Positions 25,651-38,937 of a stretch of 64,000 nucleotides of DNA are shown one piece after another; within the stretch, counting starts at the first letter, position 1, and every line of letters starts with the position of its first letter. Below the pieces are notes generated by a model. The model did not search any database and was not told the origin of the DNA. It saw only the letters and a program-made list of their open reading frames with translations. The position numbers and the translations under genes were made by a program. This DNA comes from Rhabdornis inornatus (taxonomy: Eukaryota; Chordata; Aves; Passeriformes; Rhabdornithidae), in NCBI GenBank assembly GCA_013397075.1, contig VWZS01010165.1:186001-250000 (forward strand), in the 5' to 3' direction.

Positions 25651-28600
25651 CCAGCACCTAGTACAGTTTTCTAATTGAACCACTGGGTCTCTTATTCAAA
25701 TCACTATTTTTAATTATTGACACATAAAAGAATCAAGCATGATTCTTCAGCAATAAATTAGCATCACATTAGAAGGAAATAATCTGAACATATTCACTGA
25801 TGTTGTTAGCTGATGACTTACTAACATGACTTCAATCTGCACAATTATGGCTGTTGAAATAACTAGTCCAGGTTTTCCAGCAGTTTGCAGGCAAGTTCAA
25901 CAACAAACAAAGAAAGGTGACCAAACAGTCTAAGATGAGAATTGGTCTCCTTTCAGGATCCAGTCCAATGCTCATTTAGGCAAGAGGCCACTTAATTTGT
26001 ACTTCCATGGACAATGGATCAGGGCCTTACTAACAGATTTAAAGGTGGGAGAAGCCATCCTTTCCTTGGTCACTGAAAGAACTCCCAGTGGAGGACAATA
26101 AGGACAATGGCATTGTTTAAATCTGTGACAAATTGCAGAATAAACTGAAAATAAAGCAAAAGCACTAGGCTGGAGACATGCTGACTTGAGTGCATCCTTT
26201 TGCACCTTGCCCAAAAATGTCAGAATTAGGGGTTAATCTCTCCACTGATAAACATGCAAAGCCAGGTTACTGACTGTCCTGCCCTATACATGCACACAGC
26301 TGTTTTAGGCAGGCTACCTGCACAGCTTTTAAAATACTGGCCATTCTTTTCTAGAGAAATTAAGGGGATATAAGAGAATTAGGAGATGTCAGACAAGCTC
26401 TGACCTCAGTGGAGCAGACACACCAGTAGAGCCCAGCTAAGCTGGAATAAAAGGGGGAAATGGGCCAGGGTCTTTCAGTGCTGCAGGTACTAACAAGCAC
26501 AAGCTCCTACTGCTGCTGGGTACCAGCAATGAGGGATTACACACAACATTCTGCACAGGGTCAAGGCCTTTATCTGCTTGCCAAGATAAAACCCTTGAAA
26601 AGCATTTGCTGTGTGTTATACCACAATCCAAGATCATGTGCTCTCTCATATTACAGCCAAACTCTCAGAAAGATGATGCACCAGAGCATTATATTCAGGC
26701 ACTTCTACTGAAAAGGAGATCTCATGAAATATGCAGGTCTTTGCTGTGTGTTTTGTTCTTCATGCCATCTCTTCCCTCTCCTATGAAACTGCTCTGCTTC
26801 TGTCCATGGGGATGGGAAATGCAGAGATTTCCTGTTCAGCACAGAGCCACTCCACCTTGGCAGGGTGTCATGCCTGGCAGCTGAGAGCTGTGCCAGGGCA
26901 CTCCCCTGATCTGCAGTCCTGGTAGGTCAACACTTTCACAGCCACTGTGGGATGGAAGATTTAATCTGCTTGTTCCAACTCAAATGTTAATTTTCTTCTC
27001 CCCGCGCTTTTCAATCATAAACAATTATCTATGAAAAAACAAATTAGGTATGAGATTTCTCTCACTTTTCAGCAGTGTTTTGAAATTCTGTCTGCATTGT
27101 CTTTTAGTTTTCTGCTCCATCTTCTGCTCTTCCAACTGCTGCTTGGCAACACAGATTGCTGTGCAAAATAGGAGCTCCTGAAGACTGTGCACTTCAATAA
27201 AATTTTAACCAGAGGCAAGCATGCAAAGTAATTGAAATGCAGTGTTTCAGTAGCATAATTATGGGTTTGCTTTGATTTTTTTATTGTGAGTGAAAGATTC
27301 TGTCTGATTAAGACAACACAGCTTCTGCCCAGCTGGACCGAGTCAGGCATGTGCAAGAACATGCAAGACCAAAGCCTTGTTGGTCTGGGGACTGTTGTGA
27401 CATCTCCACTGCAAAAGACACAATTCACTGCTTGCCTTGCACAGTGGCTCCTAAATCCCATCCAGTACCCTGCATGGTGTGGCAGCAGCTAATTCACTCT
27501 GTTTAATACTAAGCATAGGGGGTGTAGAGGGATTTAGTTACTAGCTAAAAATCAGGATACATGAACAGTCCCCTGCAATACTCCTGGCAATTTAATTTGG
27601 CCTGAGGAAATTTTTGTCACCATTAGAGAACACAAAATGTGTTGATTTCACAATCTTCACTATTTCTGTGATACAAGGTTTTTTCTTTTGCACGACCAGC
27701 ATTTTTTTTTTCCTAAGAAATCCATTTTTCATTCCATCTAATGAATTACTTTCCAGAAAAAAAAAAAAGCTGTTTTTCCATTTCTTTTCATTATATAATT
27801 TGCCATTCAGATAGAGCTGGCATTAAAAAATAACCAGGCTACATAAGGAATAAAATAGCTGAGAAGATTTTTCTTAGATTCTTACTTTTTTTTCTCCACA
27901 TATTCTCGTATATTCAACTCATTCGTCATTTTGGGCTTTTTTGCAGACTTTATTTTCCACATTCTCAAATTATCTTATGTCTTCCTTCTGATGTTTTTAT
28001 ATTGTTGCTTTGAGCTCTACAATACTGTATGTGCTAACTGGACCCAAAGTAGGTGAACTGTACTTTCCAGCCTGGAGTTATGAGAGGGTTTCTAGCAGAG
28101 TCTCTCTCCCTGTCTTGCCTCTCTCTCTTTTTATTAATCTTTGATAACCCTCTTTTTGATCTGCACACTACACCCTTCTAATTTACAGATGCTTTTAAAC
28201 CTCAGGCATGGGATTACTTCATTTGATTCATGGAAGACCATGAGCAGTTCAAATTAACCTTTTGCTTCCTTGGGGGAAAAAAAAAATTTACTTGGGGGAT
28301 TTGGTTCACCTGTTGAGAAAGAAGCTGTCTCTTCTTATTTACTGAGATTGCCTCAGCACCACAGAGATGACTCATGCATACCCTGAAGGGTTTAGGTGGC
28401 ACCATAAATTCACTGCTGGACACCATGGACCCTGTCCAGAGCAAACTGAGGTCGAAAAGATCATTCCTGTTGACTCCAGTGCCAAACCTACATTACCCTG
28501 AGTGCACTTTGTTCCCAGGGAAATTAATGGAAGATGGTGTTTGGTGTATCAAAGAACCATCAAAAGGTGACACTTTATTGGTTTGTCTACAGAAAAACAA

Positions 28601-31600
28601 CAGCAGAAAGTGACATCATCACACCAGTGACAATTGTATCCTCTGGCTTCTCCATATCTGTTCACCATCATTTTTTTCAAAAAGATCCCCAGAAGGAGAT
28701 GAGATCCATGTCTAAAATATGTGTTAAACCCTGCTTTTCTGCAAGCCCACTAAGCAGGCACAAAATTTACTGCAGTAAAATGAGGAAAAGGGTTAACTCC
28801 CTAATGGAAAAAGGCATAGAGTCCTCTTGAAAGGAAAGTTTACCCAGGATGGCAGGTAAAGGGTTGATCTTCTGGTTCTCACTCACTTCTAAGAGTGCAA
28901 GGGGCTGCTTTGTTGGGGTCTGCAGAAAAGAGCTAAGGAAAGCATTCACACTGAAAGGCTGAAAGAGTTTGCCCGTGAGCAAAACCAATATGATGGCTCC
29001 ATTTCCTGATACATATATCAGAATTGATATCAGCCTGCAAGCTCTCAAGCACTGGATGTGGTTGCTATGTTTGAGAACAGCTAAATCAGAGGGTTTTTGT
29101 CCCTGTCTCTGTCACACCACAGTGCTGACAAAATAAAACAAGGCAAGGGGTGAAAGAAGAGCAAACACTGAATTTTGTTTCTGCTTTTCTAAGCATTTTA
29201 AAACAAGAACATGGCAATTAGAAAATGAACCCAGAAACTGGGTTAGTATCAGCTTAATGCTATTTCTTTCTTCATGAGTTTCTCCTCTGTTCCCTTTAGC
29301 ATTCAGAGACAAATCTGATTCTTTAAATCTGGTCCAGACCCCTGGCCTAATTGCTTGGCTGCAAACTATTTTACATAGCTTAATTGTATTGCTCAAAAAC
29401 TATCCCTGTGCATACCATTTTATAAGCCTGCAAAAGAAGCCACAGACCTAGGAGGGCAGCAGCACTTTGAAAGGGTTTAATACAATACCACATTGTGTGC
29501 ACCCAGCAGGGCAGATAGGGCCATAGCAGAAGCTCTTTCTTTTACTGCTTTTCCACTCAGACCATCCATTTTCTGCCTCCAATAGCACAGGTTGCCACTA
29601 CATTAAAAAAAGTCTGAAAGCATGAGAAATGTCAGGATGAATGTTGTCCTTTCATCTTCACAGAAGCTGCTTCCTGGCATTAAATTTGAGTGCTGTCCCC
29701 TGCATGGCTTATCCTACTTCGTTGCTGCAGCCTACCTGCCTCTGCCTCTTAATGAATCAGCACTCAATAAATCCTGGCTCGATCCATTGTACTTGTTCAC
29801 TTGTAGCTGATGATAATACACAGGGAATGCCTTCACCTGGGGCTTATTGTGCCAAGTCACAGTGGACATCAGTAGTTCATTCAAGACTATATAAGATATG
29901 CAGGTTATATCATTTGAGCACTATTTTCTTGCTCTTGATCCCCCAGGGTGTGGGTGTTTTGCAGTAAGAAAGCTCCAGAGGCTTTGTGGAGGACAACTTA
30001 ATGCCATTTATTAGAGCTGGCATTACAAGGAGAGATTAGCACAGAAAATCTTGTGTCCTTCTGGACGGTCAGAACTATGAGCAGTTAAACACCCATGGGG
30101 CCTCTGCTGTGTGTGCAGCACACCATGTCCATGAAAGAGATTCTACCCTTTGTCATTCAATTTCTTGGGTGACTTTCCTCCATGAAAACCACTCTTTTCA
30201 TCCCTTCCACTGTCAAAGAGAAAGGACGCTCATATGACAGCTCCTTGCTGCACTCCTGGCTAAAGGCAAGGCCACGGAGGTGAGGCAGTGGTGGAGCAGA
30301 GCAGGACCTGCCACAGACTCCTCACTGAGCTGGTGTGTTTATCCATGGCTGGGAGGTTTGTGCAGCACAGAACAGGCTGAAGGTCACTGAGTGTGCAGCA
30401 CAGCAGAGCACTGCAATACTGGTGACCTACAGACTGGAACTGCATCAGCTCTTTCACACCCAGAGCTGTCTGGGACACAGATCCAAGATCTTCCTCCCTT
30501 CTTCCTTCTGCTTTGCTTCTCTGGAGAAGCCAAATGCCCTCATAAATCGGTCTGCGCAAGTTCTTCAGGAAATGACGCAAATTTCCAAAGGGAATGGAGG
30601 AACAGCAGCAACTAGTGACACCAAAAGCCACACCTGGACCTGCACAAGCAGCAAAATGTGCAAGATTTATAGACATTACTGAGCCAATGCAGAAAACACA
30701 GCTGAAGTCATCAGCCCAGGGTGAAGCAAACTCACTGTGCTGTGGCACTGCTGGAAGATTTTTCTTCAAGGTCAATGATCCCAGAGGTTCCAGAGGTTTT
30801 AGAAGAAGAAAATGTCTGTAACATACACATACAGTCCTAGTTTCATGCTGCTCTTCTTTATCTCCCCACCAGCCTAGTGAGAATAACTAGTGTGTCGAGA
30901 CATAAGAATGGATTATGCACAGACTTGAACTGCCAAACACCTGACTGCCATGAAAAGCACAAAATTATAGCATGGTGTAGAATGGATGTAAGAAGGAAAA
31001 GGAAAAGGAGGGGAAATGATGAGGTATCAGGATGGCTCATTCTCTTCTGCATCATTTGAGTGACTACAGAAGAAGACGATGTGTCCTACTGTCACCTACT
31101 TGGTACCTATATTAGCTCTTTAGGTTTAATTTGCAGCCCAGCCAGCAAAATCAAGCTCAAGGCTCAAGTGCAGTTAAAGAAGTGGAGCAGAGTTGAGGTT
31201 GCCTCCATATTCACAGTCAGATACATTAAAGAGGATGTACAGGTGTTTATTTGTTCCTAGCAAAGGTAGAACCCACCAGATGTCTGGTAAAAATGTGTTT
31301 AGTTGTGGCTGACCTCCCTTACAAAATACTACACAGCTATGGTTTACGGGGTAGCTGTGGCTCAACCTTGTGAGTTCATTCATTTTTGATGAACAGCTGC
31401 TGTCTTTTCAAAAGTTCTTTCAGGAAATGGAAGAACACCATCTCTCTTACAATCAGAAAACAGGCAGTAGTGGCAGTCAAATGTAGTCTTATTTTACAGT
31501 AAATAGGAAGGAATAACATGAATATTGCCATGTGCAAGCATAGAAAATTTCTCTTTTTCAGAATTGTGCAACATTACTAGAGAAACCATGGCCAGAATCA

Positions 31601-31744
31601 TATAAATCCTCAAAATCTCTGGTAATTCATTATTACCACTTTCTTAGAACAGTGTGACATTATACACAGGTGTCCCAGCAGGGGAGACAAAGCAGTGAGA
31701 CAAGTAAGCTGCTAGTGAGCAGAACTGCCTTTATCACCCACTTA
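25651..31744. other. Non-coding block, no gene recognised
   Basis: This block includes the longest frame in the window, 171 codons on the - strand at 30260-30775. That frame is rich in Cys, Ser and Leu, lacks any recognisable domain and is paralleled by open frames on the other strand, so it is judged chance. A 12-A run lies at 27757-27768, and a short hairpin (CCTGGCA...TGCCAGG) lies at 26873-26897. Confidence 0.55.
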
Positions 31745-32130
31745 AATGACATTTAGCAATGAACAAGTCAAATTGCCTCTGTTTGACTTCACTGGCAGTG
31801 TGCTTCAGTGCAAACACAAGCACAAGCTGAACAAGAAATGGACTCTGTTGCAGTATTTACAGCTCTTAGCACAAGCTGCTTTGCATGAGCACTTATTAAT
31901 TGCTTGCAAAATCAGGGGAATATGTTCTGTGTGTGTCAGCTCAGCATATATTGTACATAATTGCACATTTGAGCCACACGGTTGTTTATGTCACTTTGTA
32001 ATCACACTAATAATTACCAAACAACCAAGTAATTCAATGAACAGTAAATGTAACATTTAATTACTTTATTAATTTCCACATAACGTGGAAGAAGGAAAAT
32101 AACTGGCTCGATCTATAATTTCACTGTGCT
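31745..32130. promoter_or_regulatory. Possible conserved non-coding element rich in TAAT motifs
   Basis: The segment is dense in short motifs typical of developmental enhancers: TTTGCAT octamer-like at 31881-31887, TTATTAATTG at 31893-31902, CTAATAATTACC near 32008-32019, and TTAATTACTTTATTAATTTCC near 32058-32078. It contains no recognisable repeat and no persistent frame. Conservation and activity are inferences from texture only. Confidence 0.2.
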
Positions 32131-33663
32131 CACAAACTCTATCTTTATGCAGATATATGGGAGAAATTATCAAAACACAACACAGGAGATGCACAAACAT
32201 AACTCAGCGTTTGCTTGATGTTTTTCATGTTGGCATCCCTCCTGCATGGAGCTTTGAAAATTTATCCTATAACGTCAGACAACTTCAAGGCATCCTGAAC
32301 TTCGAAAATTAAAAGAAGAAAAAAAAATTCTGTACTGAGATACAAATTCCACCTTCTGTCAGGAGCTTACTGATTAAAAAACTCTTTATAGGTTAAGCCA
32401 ACCATTACATTTTTATGTTGCTATATATTTCACAACATAAAAAATAAAATATTTTCTCCATAAAACCTTTCAAAACCGTAAATACTAGCACACTCCACAG
32501 CTCCCAACGAAGTTGCAATTTATTATTTATCTGTTTTTATATTCTGCTGTGGTATCTTTTCCTTTTATAAGCCTGGCAAGTTTCCCACAGAAGTTTCTTT
32601 GTCAGCAGTTATTTTAAACTACAGCCCTTCGTACTCCATGCTACTCTATGCTGAACCAGTCCTCAAGAACTAAGCAGTTTTTAGCAGCAACATGTCTTGT
32701 TTTGGGGAGACACAGACAAACTCTCTGCAGTTAATGAGTATTAAGCTTTTTAAAATTCATCATTCTGAATTCTTGCTGAGTGTGATTTTTTTCACAAGCA
32801 TTTCTTCATTCACACTGCATTTGGTAAATATGCACAAGATGGAGCTCGAGTTTTCAGGGGCAGATTTTGGCAGACAGCTGTATCCACTCTCAGAGGGAGC
32901 ATAAAATCCTGAACTCAAGGCTCTCTACCTGGAGCTTCTCTCATCTAGAGCATGAGCCAAAGAATGGGCTGTGACACCAGAAGTGCATTTGAAATCTCTC
33001 TAATATGAAAACGCAGAAGGCCCTAAAGTCCTTAAGGCTGTTTCTCCCATAAAGTGCTCCTGGATGCACCTGAGCATTGCCAGAACACAATTTTTTGTGT
33101 TCTCACAATAGTTTTTCCTGGTGAGTGAAGGCTGCCCATCTCCAGCCAGTCACCACATGGTGTGTTTGACTGCCAGTGACAATGGCAAAAGGCCCAGGCC
33201 AGCTCTCACGGGCTGTGATGGTCAAAGGAGTCAGCCAAACTCTCCTTTGTCCTGGCCTGCAAGGATCGGGAAAGAACTGATTATTTGTGCTTTCTGGAAA
33301 TTGTACAGTGACAATCTTTGAAATGTAATCTTTTATAGAGGTTGCTATTTAATAACAGGGCAAATGGGAAGGGATCAGCACCTCTTAAACTACAGCCTAG
33401 AAAATGTGAAAATGACACACCCTAGATCAGAGCTGAGGCCCACCTGTGCCCACCCCAGAAAAGTCACTGCAGATAAGCCTAGAAGCTATCTCCTCTAAAA
33501 ATATATATTTTAGCTTATCTCTTCATTTATGAAAATGGTTTGTACTTGGTTTGTATTTTTGCTACACTTTCAGACATTCATTGACAATTGACCAGTTGGT
33601 TACTTTAGCAATAGATGGAATAAGAAAGTAGTGAAATGGAATTAATATTAAAAAAGGCTTTAG
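32131..33663. other. Non-coding block, nothing recognised
   Basis: Short chance frames only, none above 70 codons. A GTGAGT donor-like site at 33121 has no plausible exon before it. No repeats are recognised. Confidence 0.6.
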
Positions 33664-33965
33664 TGTAAAATGCTTTGCTTTGTCCTTGATGCTTAACACT
33701 CATATCTTTCAGCTAATCTACTTTATTTATTATACTTCCACCTTATCCTTCACATTTATTCTGACACACAGAAGTTCTTAGTTCAGAGAATATAGTACAA
33801 TGCAAAGGGTTATGAACATAAAAAATGCATTAGAGAAAAATGTAAATGCTCAGATTTTTCTTGATATTTAATACTCATATCTCTCAATTCCTCCAGTGTA
33901 TTTATTAGACCTTCATCTTATCCCTCACCATTGCTTTGACAGTAAAAACTTCTTGTTCATCAAGA
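33664..33965 (+). repeat. Diverged tandem duplication, period ~175 bp
   Basis: Two direct copies align at about 33664-33838 and 33839-33965. Matching anchors are GTAAAATGCT/GTAAATGCT, CTTGATGCTTAACACTCATATC/CTTGATATTTAATACTCATATC, TATTTATTA and CTTATCC(T/C)TCAC, and TTCTTAG/TTCTTG. The spacing of the ACTCATATCT anchors (33698 and 33873) is 175 bp. The second copy is shorter and both have diverged substantially, so the duplication is old. It could also be two neighbouring insertions of one unknown repeat. Confidence 0.6.
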
Positions 33966-36900
33966 GGTATGACTTTGTGCTGAGCATTGAATAGCACTCA
34001 TGCTGCAATTGCTTAACTTACCTTGGGGCTTGGAGCTGGAGAAACTGCTTCTGAGAGAAGAATCTGAAGATTTTGTGCTGTTACCAACAGCCATTCAGCT
34101 GACTTTTAGGTTTTAAGAGCTGATTTTCAAAGTTTTTTGATAATGCATGTAAAGATACCTTACTGCTGATCTAAAACCAAAGCTGAAATAAAAGTCTCAC
34201 TAATTTCCTGAAAGAGAGAGCAAGAAGGGTCTCTAGAACTGAGACAGTAATAATAAGTACTGCTACTCCTATGAAAAAGAAAAAGTAATGAAAAGATAAT
34301 AATTTGACTAAGACAGGGTGTTGAAATGTTGATAGAAATCTAACTTACATAATACAAAGACAAATGCAGAGGATTAAAATACCATATAATTTTGAAACCA
34401 TTACAATATGCCTGAGTGATTCTTTATTAGGGAGCCTCAAAAAAGCATGTAATTTCATCTTCTACAAAAGCTGTAATCTCTCTGCTGGGTGTGTTAAAAA
34501 TGGCATTTCAACCTCCCCTGTGAAAGTCTTTGATTTTGTGAGTTTCTGTCAGGCTGGTCTCATTACTTTAACGCATTTTGTGTATATTGTAATAACATAA
34601 ATGTTTTAATGCATTTCTTCTCAGATCAATCTGGACAGTTATCTTTAAATCAGTCTTGTGTAACGTTAGGTAAAGAAGTTATAATTGGATCAAGGGGAAC
34701 TACTGGCAATGAAGAAGCATTTAAACTTTATTTTGTTCATTTCCCTCTAGAAGAACTTGCAGTAATAGACTTCTGAAAACTACTCCTAGTTATATTTTTT
34801 AGTTCTTGACTTTTAGAAAACACTTATGTGAGATAAATGAATTTGGAAATGAACATGAAGTGCAAGCTATAATGCAAATCTCCCTCACAAATCACTTGCA
34901 AACCATTTTTATAAAATGCAATTAGCCATGTACAGTGATGGCAAGAGACATACTTTTAAACAACTGGAAGCCATCATACTCAGCCTGTCAAGAAATTGCC
35001 TCCAGAGAGCATGGAGCTGCAGAAGAGAAACCTCACTGCTCTTTAGAAAGCAAGGCTGATTTCTGAGAATTGTTAGAATGAGGAATTTTGTTTGACAGGT
35101 GGCATCACCACCCTTGGTACAAAATTTCTAACTCAGTGTGAAGGAATTGGATCTAGTCAGAAAGATAAAACTCTGTGAGGTCTGGGGAAGCCTCAAACCT
35201 GCAATTTTTTGTCATCAAAGTCTGGTCCCCTCCACTGAAGTAACTAAAATGTGTCACTGAGTACCAGAGCACAGTGTTGCAAGCATGAGTTGGGTCCTGA
35301 AAAAAACTCATCCAGCACAATGGCCATGTCACCAGCAAACCATCAGCACTATTTGGAAGCAAATGTCACCATTAAAAGGGTCTCTCCAATTTATATATAT
35401 TCTTATATATAAAGGTGATGACAATCTGACAATATTTAACCTTCTATATTGAGCATATAATTGAAGGAATAATAATTAATTACTGGATATTAGAAGGATA
35501 TCTTGGAGTGCTGTTATAACCACTGACATGCCATTTTACTGCCATGTGAAAACTCTACTTCTGTAAGCCTACCATCATTCTAATGAAGTAAATAGCTTTT
35601 TCATTAGAGAAGGATAAAAGCTTGAAGCTTTTAGAGTTCAGCTGGGCATAATTTACTGATAGTACCAAAAAAAATAAATAGAAAAAGGTCAAATTTTCTA
35701 CTTAAGCAGAACTATCAGGCAATTACTTAGTGATACATCAAACAATAGCACTACCATTGTCTCCAGAAACAGAAAGGTTTACAAGTTTGTGTGTATTGGC
35801 TAACACCCTTAAATTGAGTTGAAGATGTGTGAAAGCAGAGTTAGGGGTTTGACCCTTGGTCATTTCAGAAGCTCCTTATTCAAATGGCCACTACTTTCAG
35901 CGCTGTAATGAACTGTTATCCAAATTGAACTGTTTTCCAAATTGGATACTCAAATCTGAATTTAGACCACTGAGTGCTTGTTGCTCACCCACACCAAGTT
36001 ATTTTTTGTGGCTTTTTGCCAATCGTTTATGTAACCCCTTGAGTGCAGCCTGAAAGGTTCCTGGATAAATGCTAATCAATAGCCATAAAAGGATTTTATA
36101 AGAGATAACTTAACACTGGCACTGTCTCAGATCTGGCAGAGAAAGCCAACACACACCAAGGGCAGTGCTCAACCTGATCTAACCACAGTAATCAGACACT
36201 TGAGCTGTGAGCCTCATGCCTGTGGCCTCCTGCTCAGTAAGGACAAGTTTAGCCTTTGGCTTAACCTTTGGCTAAAACCAATGTGAAAGCTGTAATTTAA
36301 TTCCATAGATTTGTATTTCCTATCCTTAGGGATATGCTGTATAATTTACAGGAAGTATCACTTGATGAATCTCTGTTGCTCTAACATTAGGAGTTTTCTA
36401 ATGTGGCCAGAGAAGCCTCTCTTTGCCTGGAGGCTGGCAATAGGTTATCAAACAAGAGGTCTTTTGGATCCACTATTTAGCTCTACAATTTGGCCATTTA
36501 CATCATTTATTAGGACAAGGAACTGGATTTTCCTTCACTTGAAAATTGGTTTATCCAAGTGAAAATTTGTACTATGGGCACAAATGAACTCCTGTCCAGT
36601 TCTGTCGGGCTAAATGTACCAGTCCTTATTGGGAAAAACCATTAGGAGATACCTGTGGAGCCAAAGAAGAAGAAAACTATCAGAAACTACAATCCAATAT
36701 GAATGAGACAAAATCAAGGAAAAATCTGAGTCTGTTTACAGAATTTTTTGTTGTAAAATAAAAGAGATCAGACTTGCAATGGCAAGCCTCAAACTCAGAT
36801 GAAGGGGCCCAGTGTTTGAACTGCCAGGATAGTCTAAGAGATGCACAAGTGCAGGCAGATGCACAGGGAATCAGGTACCTTTGATACATAACTTAAGCAA

Positions 36901-38564
36901 CTGAGCTGGTCAGCAGAAAATTATTTAAAAGACTAGGTAAAAGATATTTTTTAAAAAATTAAAAATAGGGGAAAAAATAAGGGGGCTAAAATACACAGTC
37001 TGTTTCTTATCTCTTTATTTAATACAAGAATGCCAGGTAAACACTGTAGAAATTATCAGGGTCAGATGTGCAAAGGTGTCTGGTCAGCATTGATGAACTG
37101 TGAGCACCACACACAGAGCTGGGCAAGAGTGATTGACTCACCCACATCTATTGCAGTCTGCACCTGATCTGTGGGGGCCTTCCTAAAGCCCCCATTTTTA
37201 TGTATCTGGCCACTTTTTGACTCTGAACTGCCTAAAACTCTTGGAAATGGAAGCCAGCTCCTAAAACATTAAGCATCCTTGAGTGAGCAAAGTTTTACTT
37301 TCCTGTTGCTGAACATGAAGTACTGATGGATTCACCTTTGTAGTGTGGCCACTACATCCATAGGGTCTCTGTCCAAAATCAAGCTAAAATTACTGCTAGT
37401 CAAGATGCTTTTTCTTCTTGTTCTGTATTTTACTTAGCCAAGATTATGACTCCTTTATATATGTGCTTTTATTTGTACAGCTGCTGGCATAGCAGGGAAT
37501 CTGTAGACACTGCTGGTTTGTTGGTACATTTTCATGTACATTGTACCAATTTCATCTTCATGTACCAATCCACAGGGGAGAAGATAATGGTTTTGGAGTT
37601 ACATCACTTCTTTCTTCCATTTCTAATATGAGTTGAAGCGAATTCATTGGAGAGAAACTGGGCTCAGAGCAATAAGTTATGGATCAGAGAGCCAAGGGCC
37701 TAAAAGCAGCAGATCAAGCTGGGGCGAGCAGCCCATATAGAAGTTTTTATTTTCTTTTATAAGCAAGAACATTTCCTGGATCTCCCTGGGTGGCAGAGAT
37801 GCTGGAGGTGAAGAGGAAGAGAAGACCTTAGCAGATCCCTTTAACTGTCCATGAAACTGTGGTCTTAATTTTGCTGAGTGTTTAAAAGGCAAAGATGTGA
37901 TTGAACATGAAAGGAGGAAACATCACAGATTTTGTGTGCACTTCCACAAAAAAGTGGATACATGTAGAGGTGAGATAATTTATTTTTAATGTTTACATCA
38001 GTTAATAAAATGAGCACCCTGGGTTCTACCAGCTTCCTAGGAAAAACATTTTTCCTTCTGCCATGGATTAAACTGTAGCTTTACACACCTAGGGAATTTT
38101 TTTCATTTTTCTATATTTCACAAACAGTTTAAGAGTTAGCACACATTACTACCCTTGCAGAATAAAGATTGTAATTACAAGATATTTAAAGAGTCCAACT
38201 TGACCTTTAAAAACTGCATGCTTAACAGACATATTTATGACTGCAGACATGCTGAAAATTCTATACTTTGCAGGTATTTATGAAAACTGTGATCACACCA
38301 AAAAGCTTTTCTTTCTTTCTGCTCTAAATTGGGACAATGCTTAAGTGTATGTGTGAGTATTGCAGAGAGATGAGAACTTTGCCTGGTTTCTTCTCAAGTG
38401 TCAATGTATCCTGCTACTAAAACATGAGCAACTAAGACTATCAGTACATAAGGCAGCTGTTGGTGCTAGTTAAAAGAGTAAGGTGGGAGCTTGGACAGAT
38501 TTTTCTAATCTTCTTAGCTAACAAACCTTCCTGTGGGGAAAGTGGGAGAAAAATCCCCTGTGTC
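33966..38564. other. Non-coding block with one - strand exon candidate
   Basis: The block contains the - strand exon candidate 34022-34094, listed separately. The rest has only short chance frames, a TATATA-rich stretch at about 35390-35415, and no recognised transposon up to LTR copy 2. Confidence 0.55.
34022..34094 (-). CDS. Candidate - strand first coding exon, Ser-rich N-terminus
   Basis: On the - strand an ATG at 34094-34092 opens 24 codons plus one base, ending CCCCAAG directly before the consensus donor GTAAGT (plus 34016-34021). The peptide starts MAVGNSTKSSDSSLRSSFSS and continues SKPQ, a serine-rich, basic composition that looks like a disordered protein N-terminus. Both other frames are also open across the 3' part, so openness alone is weak evidence. 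The start context is poor at -3 (T) but has G at +4. I do not recognise the protein and found no in-phase next exon, so this may be a chance donor. Confidence 0.15.
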
Positions 38565-38570
38565 AATTCC
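38565..38570. repeat. Left flank of LTR copy 2, imperfect target duplication
   Basis: AATTCC precedes the TG start of the LTR. AATTTCC follows its proposed end at 39020-39026, matching except for one extra T. This is consistent with a 6-bp target duplication altered by a T-run slip. Confidence 0.5.
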
Positions 38571-38689
38571 TGTAGGAGAATAGTTTGTAAGGATAGTGCA
38601 AAAGGCAATATTTCCCAATGAGTTACAGCTGTACTGATTGCTGGGGAGCGGAGACAGCCTTAGTGAGGATGACCAGTGAGGATGGGGGT

Positions 38690-38697
38690 TATAAAAG
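38690..38697 (+). promoter_or_regulatory. TATA box of LTR copy 2
   Basis: TATAAAAG lies about 120 bp into the LTR, in the usual U3 position, and about 245 bp before the poly(A) signal. The matching site in copy 1 is mutated. If active, it would start transcription rightward near 38720. Confidence 0.5.
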
Positions 38698-38808
38698 AGT
38701 GGGTCAGCTGGTCATCATTTGGAGTCTTAGAGTCTGCTGCAGTTTGGGATGGAGTCTGCTGGCTGTGCTGTGAGGAGGAAGGGACGTGTGGTTGTGCAAG
38801 GGACAGAC

Positions 38809-38818
38809 AAGGTAAGAA
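38809..38818 (+). promoter_or_regulatory. Splice-donor-like site inside LTR copy 2
   Basis: CAAG followed by GTAAGA is a near-consensus donor about 120 bp downstream of the TATA box. The same position in copy 1 (GAG then GTAAGA, GT at 4724) is preserved. A transcript started in the LTR could splice from here into downstream host sequence. Use of the site is not shown by the sequence. Confidence 0.35.
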
Positions 38819-38937
38819 GATGCTGTGTGAGGGACAGACAGGGTTGGGTGGCTGGGTAAGGGACAGGTTGGGGTTACGCAGTCATGCAGAAGGAAGAAAG
38901 AAACTTGCAGAGAGGAGAGAAGGCACAAAAGATTTTT

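Noticed and set aside
27069..27177. - strand segment reading AKQQLEEQKMEQKTK with a GTGAGA donor-like site
   Set aside because: The coiled-coil-like look is tempting, but the acceptor is weak, a stop lies shortly upstream, and a 130-codon frame overlaps it in another phase.
30260..30775. Longest open frame (171 codons, - strand)
   Set aside because: No domain, poor start context, Cys/Ser/Leu-rich low-information composition, and overlapping open frames on the opposite strand. Expected by chance in a GC-richer patch.
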